This document shows positions 1-9,310 of a stretch of DNA of 64,000 nucleotides, one piece after another. The stretch's first letter is position 1. Every line of letters starts with the position of its first letter. The position numbers were made by a program, and so were the translations under genes. The notes below the pieces were generated by a model. It ran no database searches and was not told the DNA's origin. It saw only the letters and a program-made list of their open reading frames with translations. This DNA is from Isoetes taiwanensis (taxonomy: Eukaryota; Streptophyta; Lycopodiopsida; Isoetales; Isoetaceae): positions 31,432,678 to 31,496,677 of the forward strand of contig JAJEKV010000004.1 in NCBI GenBank assembly GCA_021234155.1. The letters are read 5' to 3'.

Positions 1-2
1 CA

Positions 3-485
3 AGAATAAGTTGGGCTGATTGGTTCTTTTCTCACAGGGCCAGCTCTAAGTTGATTTGCTCCTTTATTGGAGAAGAAGCCCCAGAGCTGCAAGATTTTGC
101 TGCTTTCACTGCAGAGCTCGAGGCATGCTTTGGAGACACCGATCGTCAGAGCACAACAGCCACAAAAGTTTGCAATCAAAGGTAAGGCTCTCGTCCAGCT
201 TCAGTATATGCATCAGAATTTCGTCAAATTGCGGTACATACTGCCTGGGATGATGTTGCACTTCGAGATTGTTTTCGAAGGGGGTTATGTGAGGATGTCA
301 GAAATATGATGTTGTCTATGGAGGGCCCTCAGACTTTAGAAGAAGCCATCAAATTTGCAGTTCGATGTGATAATCGGCTCTTCGAACGTAGGCAAGAGAG
401 ACGTAGTCAGGTCCTCCCAATCACACAAGCGCCTGTAGTTGTACCTTTATGTAATTCCCTTGCCAAAGTTACTCATACATCCTAA
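3..485 (+). pseudogene. Ty3/gypsy-type gag fragment
   Basis: Reading the third frame from base 3 gives a Retrotrans_gag-like stretch. It contains LQDFAAFTAELEACFGDTD, then SVYASEFRQIAVHTAWDD, then FRRGLCEDV and LEEAIKFAVRCDNRLFERR. This order (W/F-rich helix, FGD, EF..I, D.AL...F..GL, t.eEAi..A...D..L..R) is typical of the gag capsid region of Ty3/gypsy LTR retrotransposons. The frame is broken by TAA at 183-185 and ends at TAA 483-485, before any zinc knuckle. The fragment enters from outside the window, so its 5' end is unknown. No LTR, protease or reverse transcriptase follows within the next kilobase, so it is a truncated relic. Confidence 0.7.
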
Positions 486-1641
486 ACCATGTCGAGGTAG
501 CAACTCAATGATGAAGACCTTGATAGCAATCCAACCATCGATGATGAACCTTGCCCTTTTGGCAGTAGGTCTATGACCTTACCAACATACCAAGAGCACT
601 TTGATCATAATACAAACATGTCAAGAAAGTCACAAGCATGGTTGTCATATTGATGTGAATCCAACGCCTATGTACTTCATTGGTTACGCCAACACTGCTC
701 CATGCCATAGCCATACTCAAAAGTCCCCATAAACTTCCTATGACTCTCTTGGCCAACTACTCAATCCCATATCACGCCTTACCTTCAGAAGTTTCATCTC
801 AATAGCTATAATTCAATCATGAGCTCTGGGTTTAATACATTTCATTATAAACCTACTTTCCATAACTAATGGCAAATCTCAAAACCCAGCACTTTCACTT
901 AAGAATCAATGTAACATGATGACCGCAACTGCATGTAATCCTTGCCACATTATCCTGAATCATAGCTCCACCTTTAGAGCCAAAACAACACAAATGGCAC
1001 AATTGTTGAGCTTCATGCTCAACTTACCGATTAGCTACGCAGATGCTCATATTCTCCTTTACTTCTATCAAGGAGGATCTACTTAAGAGCCATCTCAAAG
1101 GTCAATCTGACTAGGTTCTTTACCACCTTATAAATAGTAATTACAAATGAAATAATCACCGAAAGAGAAATTTCAAAACCAAGAGAAGGATTCAAAAAGG
1201 CGGCCATTAATATGTAGAAATAGAAAACATAACTACCTCGAGAGAACTTTCATTACCAAGAGAAGGATAGAAAAGAGGCTATCAAAGCATCTGGCTTTGT
1301 ATATGGAGTTAGGCTTGAGGGAAAAAAATTTGGGATGGCTGGCAATTTTTAAGAACTTTGTATGTGGATAGCATCCTTGGCAATGTTTTAGTTTCAAAGT
1401 CTCAGTATTGGTTTCTTGATTTTGCTTATGCTTCCAGAGATGCATTTGCTCAGGACTCTCAAGTTACAAAAATTTGATCAGGATTGCTGCTTGGCTTTTC
1501 ATTGACAGGTTTCAAACATTTACAGAACTATAATGGTTGCCCATAAGACGTTTCCCAGCAATGCTGGGCACCGTTCCTAGTACAATAATAATAAAATTAT
1601 TTCACGCATAGTTGTACTTAGTATTGCTTGCCTTGCAGATG
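486..1641. other. No gene recognised
   Basis: AT-rich sequence with only short, unconvincing frames on either strand. It may be eroded downstream sequence of the gag relic, but no pol motif was seen. Confidence 0.5.
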
Positions 1642-1785
1642 AAATCACGCCAGGCGTGATTTAGTTTATCTTCAGTTCTCGAATTAAATTGCATCAAGCG
1701 TGCTTTAATTGTATTTCATTGTCAGACTAAATCACGCCGAGCGCAATTTCGTTAAGCCTAAAATAAATCATGCCTGGCACACTTG
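1642..1785. repeat. Four-unit array of degenerate 21-bp palindromes
   Basis: Four 21-bp units start at 1642, 1686, 1729 and 1765. The first, AAATCACGCC-A-GGCGTGATTT, is a perfect inverted repeat with 10-bp arms and a 1-nt centre. The others (AAATTGCATC-A-AGCGTGCTTT, AAATCACGCC-G-AGCGCAATTT, AAATCATGCC-T-GGCACACTTG) are eroded versions of the same sequence. Spacing is 44, 43 and 36 bp. The array could be a subterminal repeat block of a transposon, a small satellite, or a cluster of dyad binding sites. No flanking gene tells which. Confidence 0.7.
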
Positions 1786-2119
1786 TGTTGTTACAATGTA
1801 TGATATAAGGGTGTGCATGCTTATCATATCTTGCTGACTGGACACCATGTTTGATGTTTCAGCTTCCCCTGCGTTTCTAAGAAGGTTGTGGTATTCGACC
1901 TAAACGTAGTTCTTTGTAAGACTTTTCCAAAAAATAAAGTGGCTCTAGATTAGTTTCAACAGACACTAGTAAAATCAAATTCTAAGTGGATCTATCTGCG
2001 ACCGCACTTGAAGGAGATGCTAGATGAGGCATTTAGGTTATTTTGAGTTGGTACTTGGTCATCCATAGAATGCTGGAACATCAAGGATACTAAGGAGGCA
2101 CTGGGGGAGACATTGGTTG

Positions 2120-2414
2120 ACCTTTTGGGATCAACACAACTAATCTTAAAGATCCAACAGGCAAGCCTATCTTCATCAAACACTTGAGTAACATGATCGA
2201 AGAACTTGGTATCGAGAATAAGGATGATATAATCATAGTAGATGATGATGCTCTCAAGTGCTTCTACAATCAAATGCAGGCCCTGAAGCCACCATCTTAT
2301 GATCCAAAAAATTTTGTAGCGGATGATTTTTTGGTCAAGTTTATGCCTATTAAGCACAATTTCATTAAAATAAGAAATTTCGTGATTCCAATTAGGGACG
2401 AAATCTTTTTTTAG
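2120..2414 (+). other. Unidentified coding-like fragment
   Basis: An open frame from 2184 to 2414 and a few codons before it have protein-like composition (GKPIFIKHLSNMIEELGIE, then IIIVDDDALKCFYNQMQAL and PPSYDPKNFVADDFLVKF). I do not recognise the family. It lacks a clear start or flanking exons and lies in repeat-rich DNA, so it is probably a piece of a transposon or captured gene. Confidence 0.3.
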
Positions 2415-2665
2415 TCCTTTTTATGACCAATTTTTGAGCAATTATGGCGCCATTAAGTGAAATAAAAGTGCCATTTCTTGGCGCCACTAAAAATATTGAC
2501 AGTGCTGATAATGGAGCTAAAGAAACAATAGATTACAAAATTTGCAAAATTTGTATATTCATAGACTAGAGTTGCCACACCAAGCTAAGACTTGGAAGAG
2601 AGACTTTATAAACAAAAGTATATATTATTGTATAATTTACAATCCATTTCTTGAGAGAATTCAGT

Positions 2666-2984
2666 TTACTCAGTAGGATCAGGTTCCCCAGTGCCAGTGC
2701 CATGGCTGGATGTCCCGACCATAGGATCTTCTTGAAATGCCTCAAACCCTATGGCAGTGAACCCGTGATCATTAAGAATGTCCAGATTGAACTTAGTATT
2801 CTTGATCACATCATAGTCAACATCAGAAACATCTTCAGGTATCTTCAGGACTTGATTGATCTAGAACTTCTTCAACAACAACACCTTGTTTCTCAGTCAT
2901 AGGGACTCTAGCGATGATAGGATTCAGGAGGCAGCCAAGCCTACCAAGAATGCCATGCACTGCATTGTCGTTTAGCCGGGTCAT
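2666..2984 (-). pseudogene. Unidentified minus-strand coding remnant, frameshifted
   Basis: On the minus strand, ATG at 2984 opens a frame (MTRLNDNAVHGILGRLGCLL, VPMTEKQGVVVEEVLDQSS) that stops after PEDT. The neighbouring frame continues with coding-like sequence (KIPEDVSDVDYDVIKNTKF, ILNDHGFTAIGFEAFQEDP) to a TAA at 2666-2668. The acidic, charged composition and continuity across one frameshift suggest a decayed gene piece. No known domain is recognised. Confidence 0.3.
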
Positions 2985-3414
2985 TTTCAAACACAATCCA
3001 AAATCTCTTATGGACTAATGCAGCCCGGTCAAACGAACCACATGAGAAGTAATTAAACACTGGGTAAAAGAAAGCTAGGATATCCTACATTTGGCCAAAT
3101 GTAGAGTAAGAGATGTATCACATTTTAAATACATAATCATTTTTTCAGTATGTACATAATAGCTATATATTAAGGAAGCTTTTTTTTTAGAATTACTTGC
3201 CACGTCAACTAAAACGCAATCATGAAGCAGATTTCATTCCCACAGCTCTAACCACTCCAAGAAATGCCTGAACGTTAGGAGAATTTCCCACTTTCTGGCT
3301 AAAACTTCGCCCAACTCTAGGATTTCCCTCCTTCTTGCTAGAATTCCTCCAGCTAACCTTAAACCACGCAAGAACCATGATGAACAATGAAGGAACAGAA
3401 ATGGTGCAAGAAGA
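2985..3414. other. No gene recognised
   Basis: AT-rich spacer upstream of the transposase-like gene. It may hold that gene's 5' region, but no promoter or terminal repeat could be identified. Confidence 0.4.
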
Positions 3415-5710
3415 TTGAATATCGGGAATGTGACAAAGAAAATGAAGCGTAAGATTGATGAAATTGTTAAATTTATATATGATGAGATTCAAGATTTACG
3501 TCCTGTGCAAAGGAGGGCTTTAGCAGTGAAAACTATTCGAGATGAAAGGCTGCATTTCTCTTTTGAACCTGCCATTGAAAATCCAGCGCGAGCAATTGTG
3601 AAGGATACCATGCTACAAAATATCCGGGAAGGGTCTGCAGGAAGTGAAACAAGCAAATAGCAATGATAAATTAGCAGCTAAGCATTCCCTGATCAATGAT
3701 TGTTGGTGAGAATGGAAAACTCAAGCAAAAAGGAGTAGCCTCCAGAATTCTTCAAGTGGAAGCAAGAAACCTTACAAAAGCTGCAATTAGAAGAAAGCGC
3801 ATGTCATTATCAGGTGCTAACATGTGGGCACTGGCAGGAAGGCAACCCAGGGCATGCTTCCGGAATCAACCAAACACTTGGTATTTGGTTAACCCACACC
3901 AAAACTTCTCCAAAGTACAGGGATGTCAGGAAGAAAAGGACACTTCCAATCAAGTTTCTGGACATGCCCCAGGTCAGTTTTAAGCCTTATAATTCTCTTT
4001 GTTGCAAGCTCGATAGAAGCTAGTTTCTGAGTACCCTAGATAAGTTTAGTAATCCTATTTGCATTCCATGTGAGGGATGTATCTGATATATATTGAAGTA
4101 CATCCAACTACAATAATCATATTTTTACACTTAGAGGCACTGAATAAGCTATGTTTAACAGGAAAAGTACTTGGATGTACTTCCAATTACATCCAATGTG
4201 GCAGAAAATGTGTTGAAAGTCAGGCTGTGTTTTTATAGTCTCGATTTCTGTAGTTCCCAAGTACATGCTAGTGCATTCGGAGCTTTCTTAAACTCAAGAT
4301 ACTGTTGAAAGATAGGGTAATACATAAAAGTATCTAAATGTACTTCCCTCTATAAGAAAAGTATTGAATACATACATCTGTAATACAGTGATACTGTGTG
4401 TGACCTGGTTACATATTGAGTTTTGTATATACATTTGGAATGCGTTTGAGTACATTTTCTACATATTTATATTTATCATGTACATAATATGTACGATGTT
4501 GTATTATAGTAGTTGAATGTATATCAAATCATGGCCTGACTACCATAGAACTAATGCAATGTCTGCAACATCTTTGAATTCGTAAGTAGTTTTAATTTAT
4601 GTTTTACTTATACATGCTGCTTTTTTCCTTGCAGAGTGAATTATATGAGATGTTCAAAGATGAACATCCTGAAGTGAAGATTAGCGTCAGAATGTTCGAG
4701 CTGCTTAAGCCTACGTGTATGAGAAGGTTGAAAGAGAATAACACATGCTGTTGCATGAAGCATGAACAAGCTGAGCTATACAGAAAAGCATTTAGCATTC
4801 TAAGGAGAAAATTTCATGCCAATTGTACATGTTCTTGCGGTGTTTGTGTAGCAGATGAGAACAATGGCGTCTGCCAAGCTCCTTCTAAAACATTTCAAAA
4901 TGTTAGCACTATATGGAGAGCTACGGTTTGTGACAAGGAAGGTGAAGAGTGGCATAGTTTGGACTGTGTCAAGGGAGTGTGCCAGAGCTGTGGCACTGAA
5001 AAGATTCAAATTTGTCCTAAGGAGAAAAAGTCGCAGAATGAGAACCTTGAATGGCAAGTTTACAAGTACGTAAACGAACCTTCCAAAGCTGGCCTGAAGC
5101 TTGTTACTGAAAGCGGGAGTCCAGGTACATTGCTTAACAAGATGTTTCATCACCTTACAAAGTTCACTATTCACAACTTTTCAGCAAGTTGGCAGAGCAA
5201 ACAATTCAAGAAATCAGTGCAAAATTTAAGGGATGATTCTGTTTTGTCAGTAATGGACTTTGCAGAGAACTATACTTTGCAACCACTCAGGGAGGTTCAG
5301 TCCGAGCATTGGAACAATGACCAGATAACTATTTTGGTGCACATAACCATGATGAAAGTCAATGGTGAGCTGAAAAAAACTGTTCATTTGTATGTTTCCG
5401 ATATTATGAAGCATGATGCTTTCTTTGTTCAGGCTGCACTCAAGAAACATCATACTTGGATGATGCAAAAAGGTCTTGGCCATATCAAATATGTGGTCTG
5501 ATGGGTGTGCTACTCAGTTTAAGTGTTCTTGAGCCTTTTATTTGAATGTGGCCCAGTATTATAACAGGTATAGAATTAGGATGCAGTGGAATTATTTTGG
5601 CTCAGGCCATGGGAAAGGAGAACATGACGGGTAGGCTGCTTTGGAGAAAAGGTTCCTTGCAGCCGAGCAAAGGAAAGAGAATGGTGTTTTGATTTTGTGT
5701 GCCAACTCTG
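3415..5710 (+). pseudogene. Transposase-like gene, unnamed family 1, with one clear intron
   Basis: Coding pieces: 3415-3657 (KRKIDEIVKFIYDEIQDLRP), 3696-3972 (RNLTKAAIRRKRMSLSGANMWAL, then TSPKYRDVRKKRT after a frameshift), and a long open exon 4635-5501. A GT-AG intron at 3973-4634 (CAG|GTCAGT ... TTCCTTGCAG) joins the last two in phase 0. The exon encodes SELYEMFKDEHPEVKI, NTCCCMKH, a Cys-rich cluster (CTCSCGVC ... CQSCG) and EHWNNDQITILVHI. After the TGA that ends the open frame, homology continues in shifted frames: SDGCATQFK at 5497, then WNYFGSGHGKGEHDG to about 5631. This resembles a family of repeat-associated plant and animal proteins that I recall as uncharacterised. The acidic motifs (SD..KHD, SDGC, HGKGEHDG) would suit an RNase-H-like nuclease, which is inference. 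A second copy is at 47.8 kb. Confidence 0.6.
3973..4634 (+). other. Intron of the family 1 gene
   Basis: Canonical donor GTCAGT after CAG, and acceptor TTTTTTCCTTGCAG. It joins ...LDMPQ to SELYEMF in phase 0. The intron is rich in GTACATCCAA-like words in both orientations (near 4094, 4172, 4257 and 4336), which may mark a small nested repeat. Confidence 0.65.
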
Positions 5711-6078
5711 CTTGTAGACAGTCCGAATACAGCAGTGTCTCCATTTAGACCATTATCTGAGTTGTTATGCAATATTTATGAACAGACCTTAATCGCATGG
5801 TATACCAATGATGGACTCCAGTGAATGACTGCTTTAGTAGCCTTTAGGACAAACTCCTACTAAGGCTTAACCTCTATAGCAATTAATAAGGCACTACATG
5901 ATATGTTTTAATTAGTGTTGCAGTAAGATGCATATGAGTTTTTCCCTATTGTTTGCCTTCTATTCTAACTGACATATAGTGGCACTACCCATAGTACATA
6001 GCCATCTAATACTTGCTATAATCCTTTTGCAATTGCAAAAATTTGTGCATCCTCTAGTATCTTCCAGCTTCCATTGTG
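5711..6078. other. No gene recognised
   Basis: Spacer between the two transposase-like genes. No start, terminal repeat or splice motif could be assigned. Confidence 0.4.
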
Positions 6079-7600
6079 CTCGCCATTGTAGCGGAGGACG
6101 AGACTACCATAAAAAAGGCTATACAATAGGTTGCGAGGGATGATAGCTTGGTTGGATTTTGTGGCAAGTCGCAAGATCATGCATGTGGTGCTGCTTTTAC
6201 AGTTAGTGTTGGATCAAGAGATGGTGGTTACCAAAATATCATGCAAGCATTTGAGGATAATGTCATTGCACACTATGCACGCATGCTAATAGTGAATCCC
6301 TTGCACGGTCGATTGCCCAAGCTTGTTTTAGCAATTCAACTGACATGTAATAAGTTCGATCACAAGTTCGTGCAGTCCCAATGGAAGGAAGTTCTAAGAC
6401 TCTGGTACATACATTTGAGGAAGGTAATGGGGCCCTTAATTGGGCATAGTTCTGATGGAGATGCACGACGTAGAACATGTATGTTGCAAGACTACAGATT
6501 GTCAAAACAGCCTGCTGATTCTTTTTGCATACATTGGGATGGATGGGTTTTAACCGCAAGCATTAGGACTGATGGCAGCGTCTATGGTCTTCATGATCAA
6601 GACTTCATACGCAATGGAAAGAAGCTGATAAATCCGTTAGACAATGCATCAAGAAGATTGTATTTAGGTGAGGAGTCAGTAACATTATATGATGTGTGGC
6701 ACGTATTTAATTTATGTGTTGAAGAACATGGATACAAGTAGGAGATGTTGAAAGAAAGGATAGACTAAATTGGCGTCTGCCCAAAGAATTGCAGCTAGAA
6801 AAGTTCAAGTCTGTTTAAAGAAACTGAGAAGTGGCACAAATGCTCCACAAATTCGAACTTTGGGAACTGAAATATACCTCCACATAGTGTCACTATACAT
6901 TGATATATTCTTGTCACCTCACATGAATTTAAGGTCATGGATTAGCGCAGCTTTGACTGTGTCTTTCTTTTTCAGGTCTGATATCAATTTCATTGAGATA
7001 CTTTGTTTCTTTTGTTTGTTGGCAAATAAATTATTTAATTGGTGTATGAATTCTACTGGGTCACGATTAGGGTGTTTCGACCGTGGTCTTTCTTTTTCAG
7101 GTCTGATATCAATTTCATTGAGATACTTGGTTTGCTTTTGTTTGTTGGCAAATATATTATTTTAATCGTGTTGTTATGCTCTAAGCTTTGGAGGTTGTGG
7201 ATTGTTAATCATGATACATACTCTGGGAAGAATTTCATAAGCCGTGAAACTTTTATGGATATTCAATTGCCTTGTCATTTGCCGTTCTATTAATTGGTAC
7301 TCTTATGGACCATCAGAATGATCCGCCACGGCTATTAGCTTCATGTGTTCAGATGCTTGTGAGAATTTTTTCTCTAAAATTGGAGGAATGGTATGAATGA
7401 GAGATCATACACTGTGCAGACTGATTGAGATTGTTGTTGCTCTAAAACAAAGTATGCTAGCCCAAGCTCTCTATCTGATTTGTTATTTCCTAAAGCTCAT
7501 GCAAAAGCGAGAAAATATCTGGCAAGATCTTGATACAAATTAGCGAGAAGATGGGAAGGAACTAACATGTGACTTATCTGATTGCACACCAAAGTGAGCA
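6079..7600 (+). pseudogene. Transposase-like gene, unnamed family 2 (DDE-like layout)
   Basis: The frame opens near 6079 with VLAIVAEDETTIKKAIQ, has an in-frame TAG at 6127-6129, then runs open from 6148 to 6741. Distinctive motifs in order: DSLVGFCGKSQDHAC, ARMLIVNPLHGRLPKLVL, NKFDHKFVQSQW, GPLIGHSSDGDARRR, GLHDQDFIRNGKKLINPL. In a shifted frame follow ASAQRIAARKVQVCL and RTLGTEIYLHIVSLYIDIF. After an 80-bp duplication come KLWRLWIVNHD, FMDIQLPCH, and in another frame SDACENFFSKIGGM near 7350-7390. I recall this motif series from uncharacterised plant and invertebrate proteins. The spaced acidic motifs AEDE, SDGD and SDACE.FFS resemble a DDE triad, the last recalling the E region of P-element-like transposases. 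The nuclease role is inference. At least three frameshifts and stops make it a relic. Confidence 0.6.
6961..7167 (+). repeat. 80-bp direct duplication inside the family 2 gene
   Basis: The segment starting GTCTTTCTTTTTCAGGTCTG at 6961 is repeated from 7086 (period 125 bp), with about 43 bp between copies. It splits the conserved SFFFR / KLWRLW junction of the encoded protein, so the duplication disrupts the gene. A canonical intron across this interval could not be fitted in frame. Confidence 0.7.
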
Positions 7601-8805
7601 CATATGCAAAAGTGATACTTTTTATTCTACAGGAAGGAGTTTTATACGGCGCCAAAAGAGATATCTGGCGGTAGGTATAGTAGGCAAAAGATAACTCAGC
7701 GTGGTGGAATACACCATGGCTGAGTTGTAGGACTATTTTCTTTCAAATTGTTACAAAATTTGGTGGTTGTCAAATAGAGGATGAACTAGATCTTTTAGAA
7801 AATGATGAAGATCATATTTGAGGATCATAGAAAGACGCTGCGATGGTATAGTATAGAAGTAATAATGGAGAGCGTCCAAGGTTGGTTTCTTATGCTATGT
7901 CGTGAAACTAGGAATGATACTACAATTTTAGAGAAGCTAACGGAATATCATCTCGATAAATCAAGGCATTTGAAAGGTTTTCTCGGCCAATGAGGCAAAT
8001 ATTTGAATATTAAAATTATTGTACTTTAAGTAAGCAATATTGCATGTATGCAAGGGCGGCAAGGAAAAATTAGAAGTACTATTTGCCATGATCAAGCATT
8101 AGGATGTTGAGGAGGATAGCTTACACCACATACCACATGGTATTCAATCAGAATACAATTATATCAAATTATTGTTTTGCGGGGCTTAGCATGGAGGACC
8201 TATATAATACATAGCAATAATAATCTTTTTAAATATACTAAGCAATAAATTTGCCTAGCATCCCTCCATTAGAGAGTTGGCATTGAATATATTATAGGCA
8301 TAGCGATTGAATGCAGTACTTAGATGCGTCTGTGGAGAGTTTTCACGTTTTCACGTCACGGTACCTCTTAGCATTACTCGGAAATTTAAGCACCTAAAAA
8401 AATTGATGCGTTAAAGTTAATTACTGATGCGTATAGATACCTTTAAAACATCACGGTACCTTAGAAAACCTTGAAAAACTTAAAAACCTTTAAAAAGCGT
8501 AAAACCTTTAAAAGCGTCACAGTACCTCAAAAAGCGTAAGCGTACTTCCAAAAAAAAAAAAAATTTTTATTCGCGGAACTCACATAAAACCATTAAAATT
8601 AAATACTTTATGCGTCCGATCCGTCGGTAAGTACCGAAGAGATAAAATCGCAGCGTCGTAACCTACAACTTGAGCGCAGAGATATGAAAATATGGTGGGG
8701 GTGCTTAAATTACGGGCCTGAGGGCGTATACATGTAATTGGAGGGTGTTTACACGTTATGGAGAAGACAAGTATAAAATACGATTAGGGGGTTGCAATTG
8801 TGCAA
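7601..8805. other. No gene recognised; short motif repeats
   Basis: A 63-codon frame at 7802-7993 is open but unrecognised. TCACGGTACCT-type words occur at 8356, 8451 and 8517, with AAACCTTTAAAAGCG-like words between them, followed by an A tract near 8550-8563. Confidence 0.4.
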
Positions 8806-8908
8806 GAATAGAATAGAATAGAATAGAATAGAATAGAATAGAATAGAATAGAATAGAATAGAATAGAATAGAATATAGAATAGAATAGAATAGAATAGAA
8901 TAGAATAG
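8806..8908. repeat. (GAATA)n microsatellite, 3' tail of a minus-strand LINE
   Basis: About twenty GAATA units with one extra TA near 8875. On the minus strand this reads (TATTC)n and directly follows the conserved 3' end of the LINE relic, as does the shorter (TATTC)4 at 20191-20210. It is therefore read as a retrotransposon tail rather than an independent microsatellite. Confidence 0.8.
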
Positions 8909-9310
8909 ATTTGTTGTCGTCATGGGGAGACCAATTGGCCTATGAGACCCAAACAAAAGAAGCGACAAAATGTGCTATGGGGATTAAAACCCCGCCTCGA
9001 AGTGTTTTTGAGGAAAAACATAAGCGATAATAAGTATCGTATTTATCTAGTGTATGAAACAATTCAATCTTTATCAGGAGGACACAAGCGAGTCAATTAT
9101 ATCCATAACCTCCCAGAGGTATGACCCCAACAAACCCGTAGGCCAGCAAGTATTTAATAAGTCATGCAGCGGTGGCGATCCATGGCTCAGCAGAACATCA
9201 CTGGCGGCTCGGATATGGGCAAGCGGCAGAATCTGGAGGCATGACATTCATTTTCAATGGCGGCTGGTAGCAGCAACGGCAAAATCTCTCCTCAGGTGCT
9301 TCGGTGAGAG
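8806..9310 (-). mobile_element. LINE 3'-end relic (minus strand)
   Basis: The reverse complement of 8909-9290 aligns by eye with 19800-20190. Shared blocks are the TCATAGGCCAATTGGTCTCC region at 8930-8945 (TCCCATAGGCCAGTTGGTCTCC on the plus copy), the GGGGTTTTAATC block, and the ATACCTC.GGGAGGT.ATGGAT block. Just upstream the minus strand encodes AAIENECHASRFC, matching AIEDE followed by R.C on the plus copy. This suits the Cys/His knuckle that often follows the reverse transcriptase in non-LTR retrotransposons. Only the last about 500 bp survive, consistent with 5'-truncated LINE insertion. Confidence 0.65.

Noticed and set aside
8756-8968. Open minus-strand frame rich in Leu-Phe-Tyr-Ser-Ile repeats
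   Set aside because: It is a translation of the (GAATA)n tract, whose LINE-tail origin is clear.
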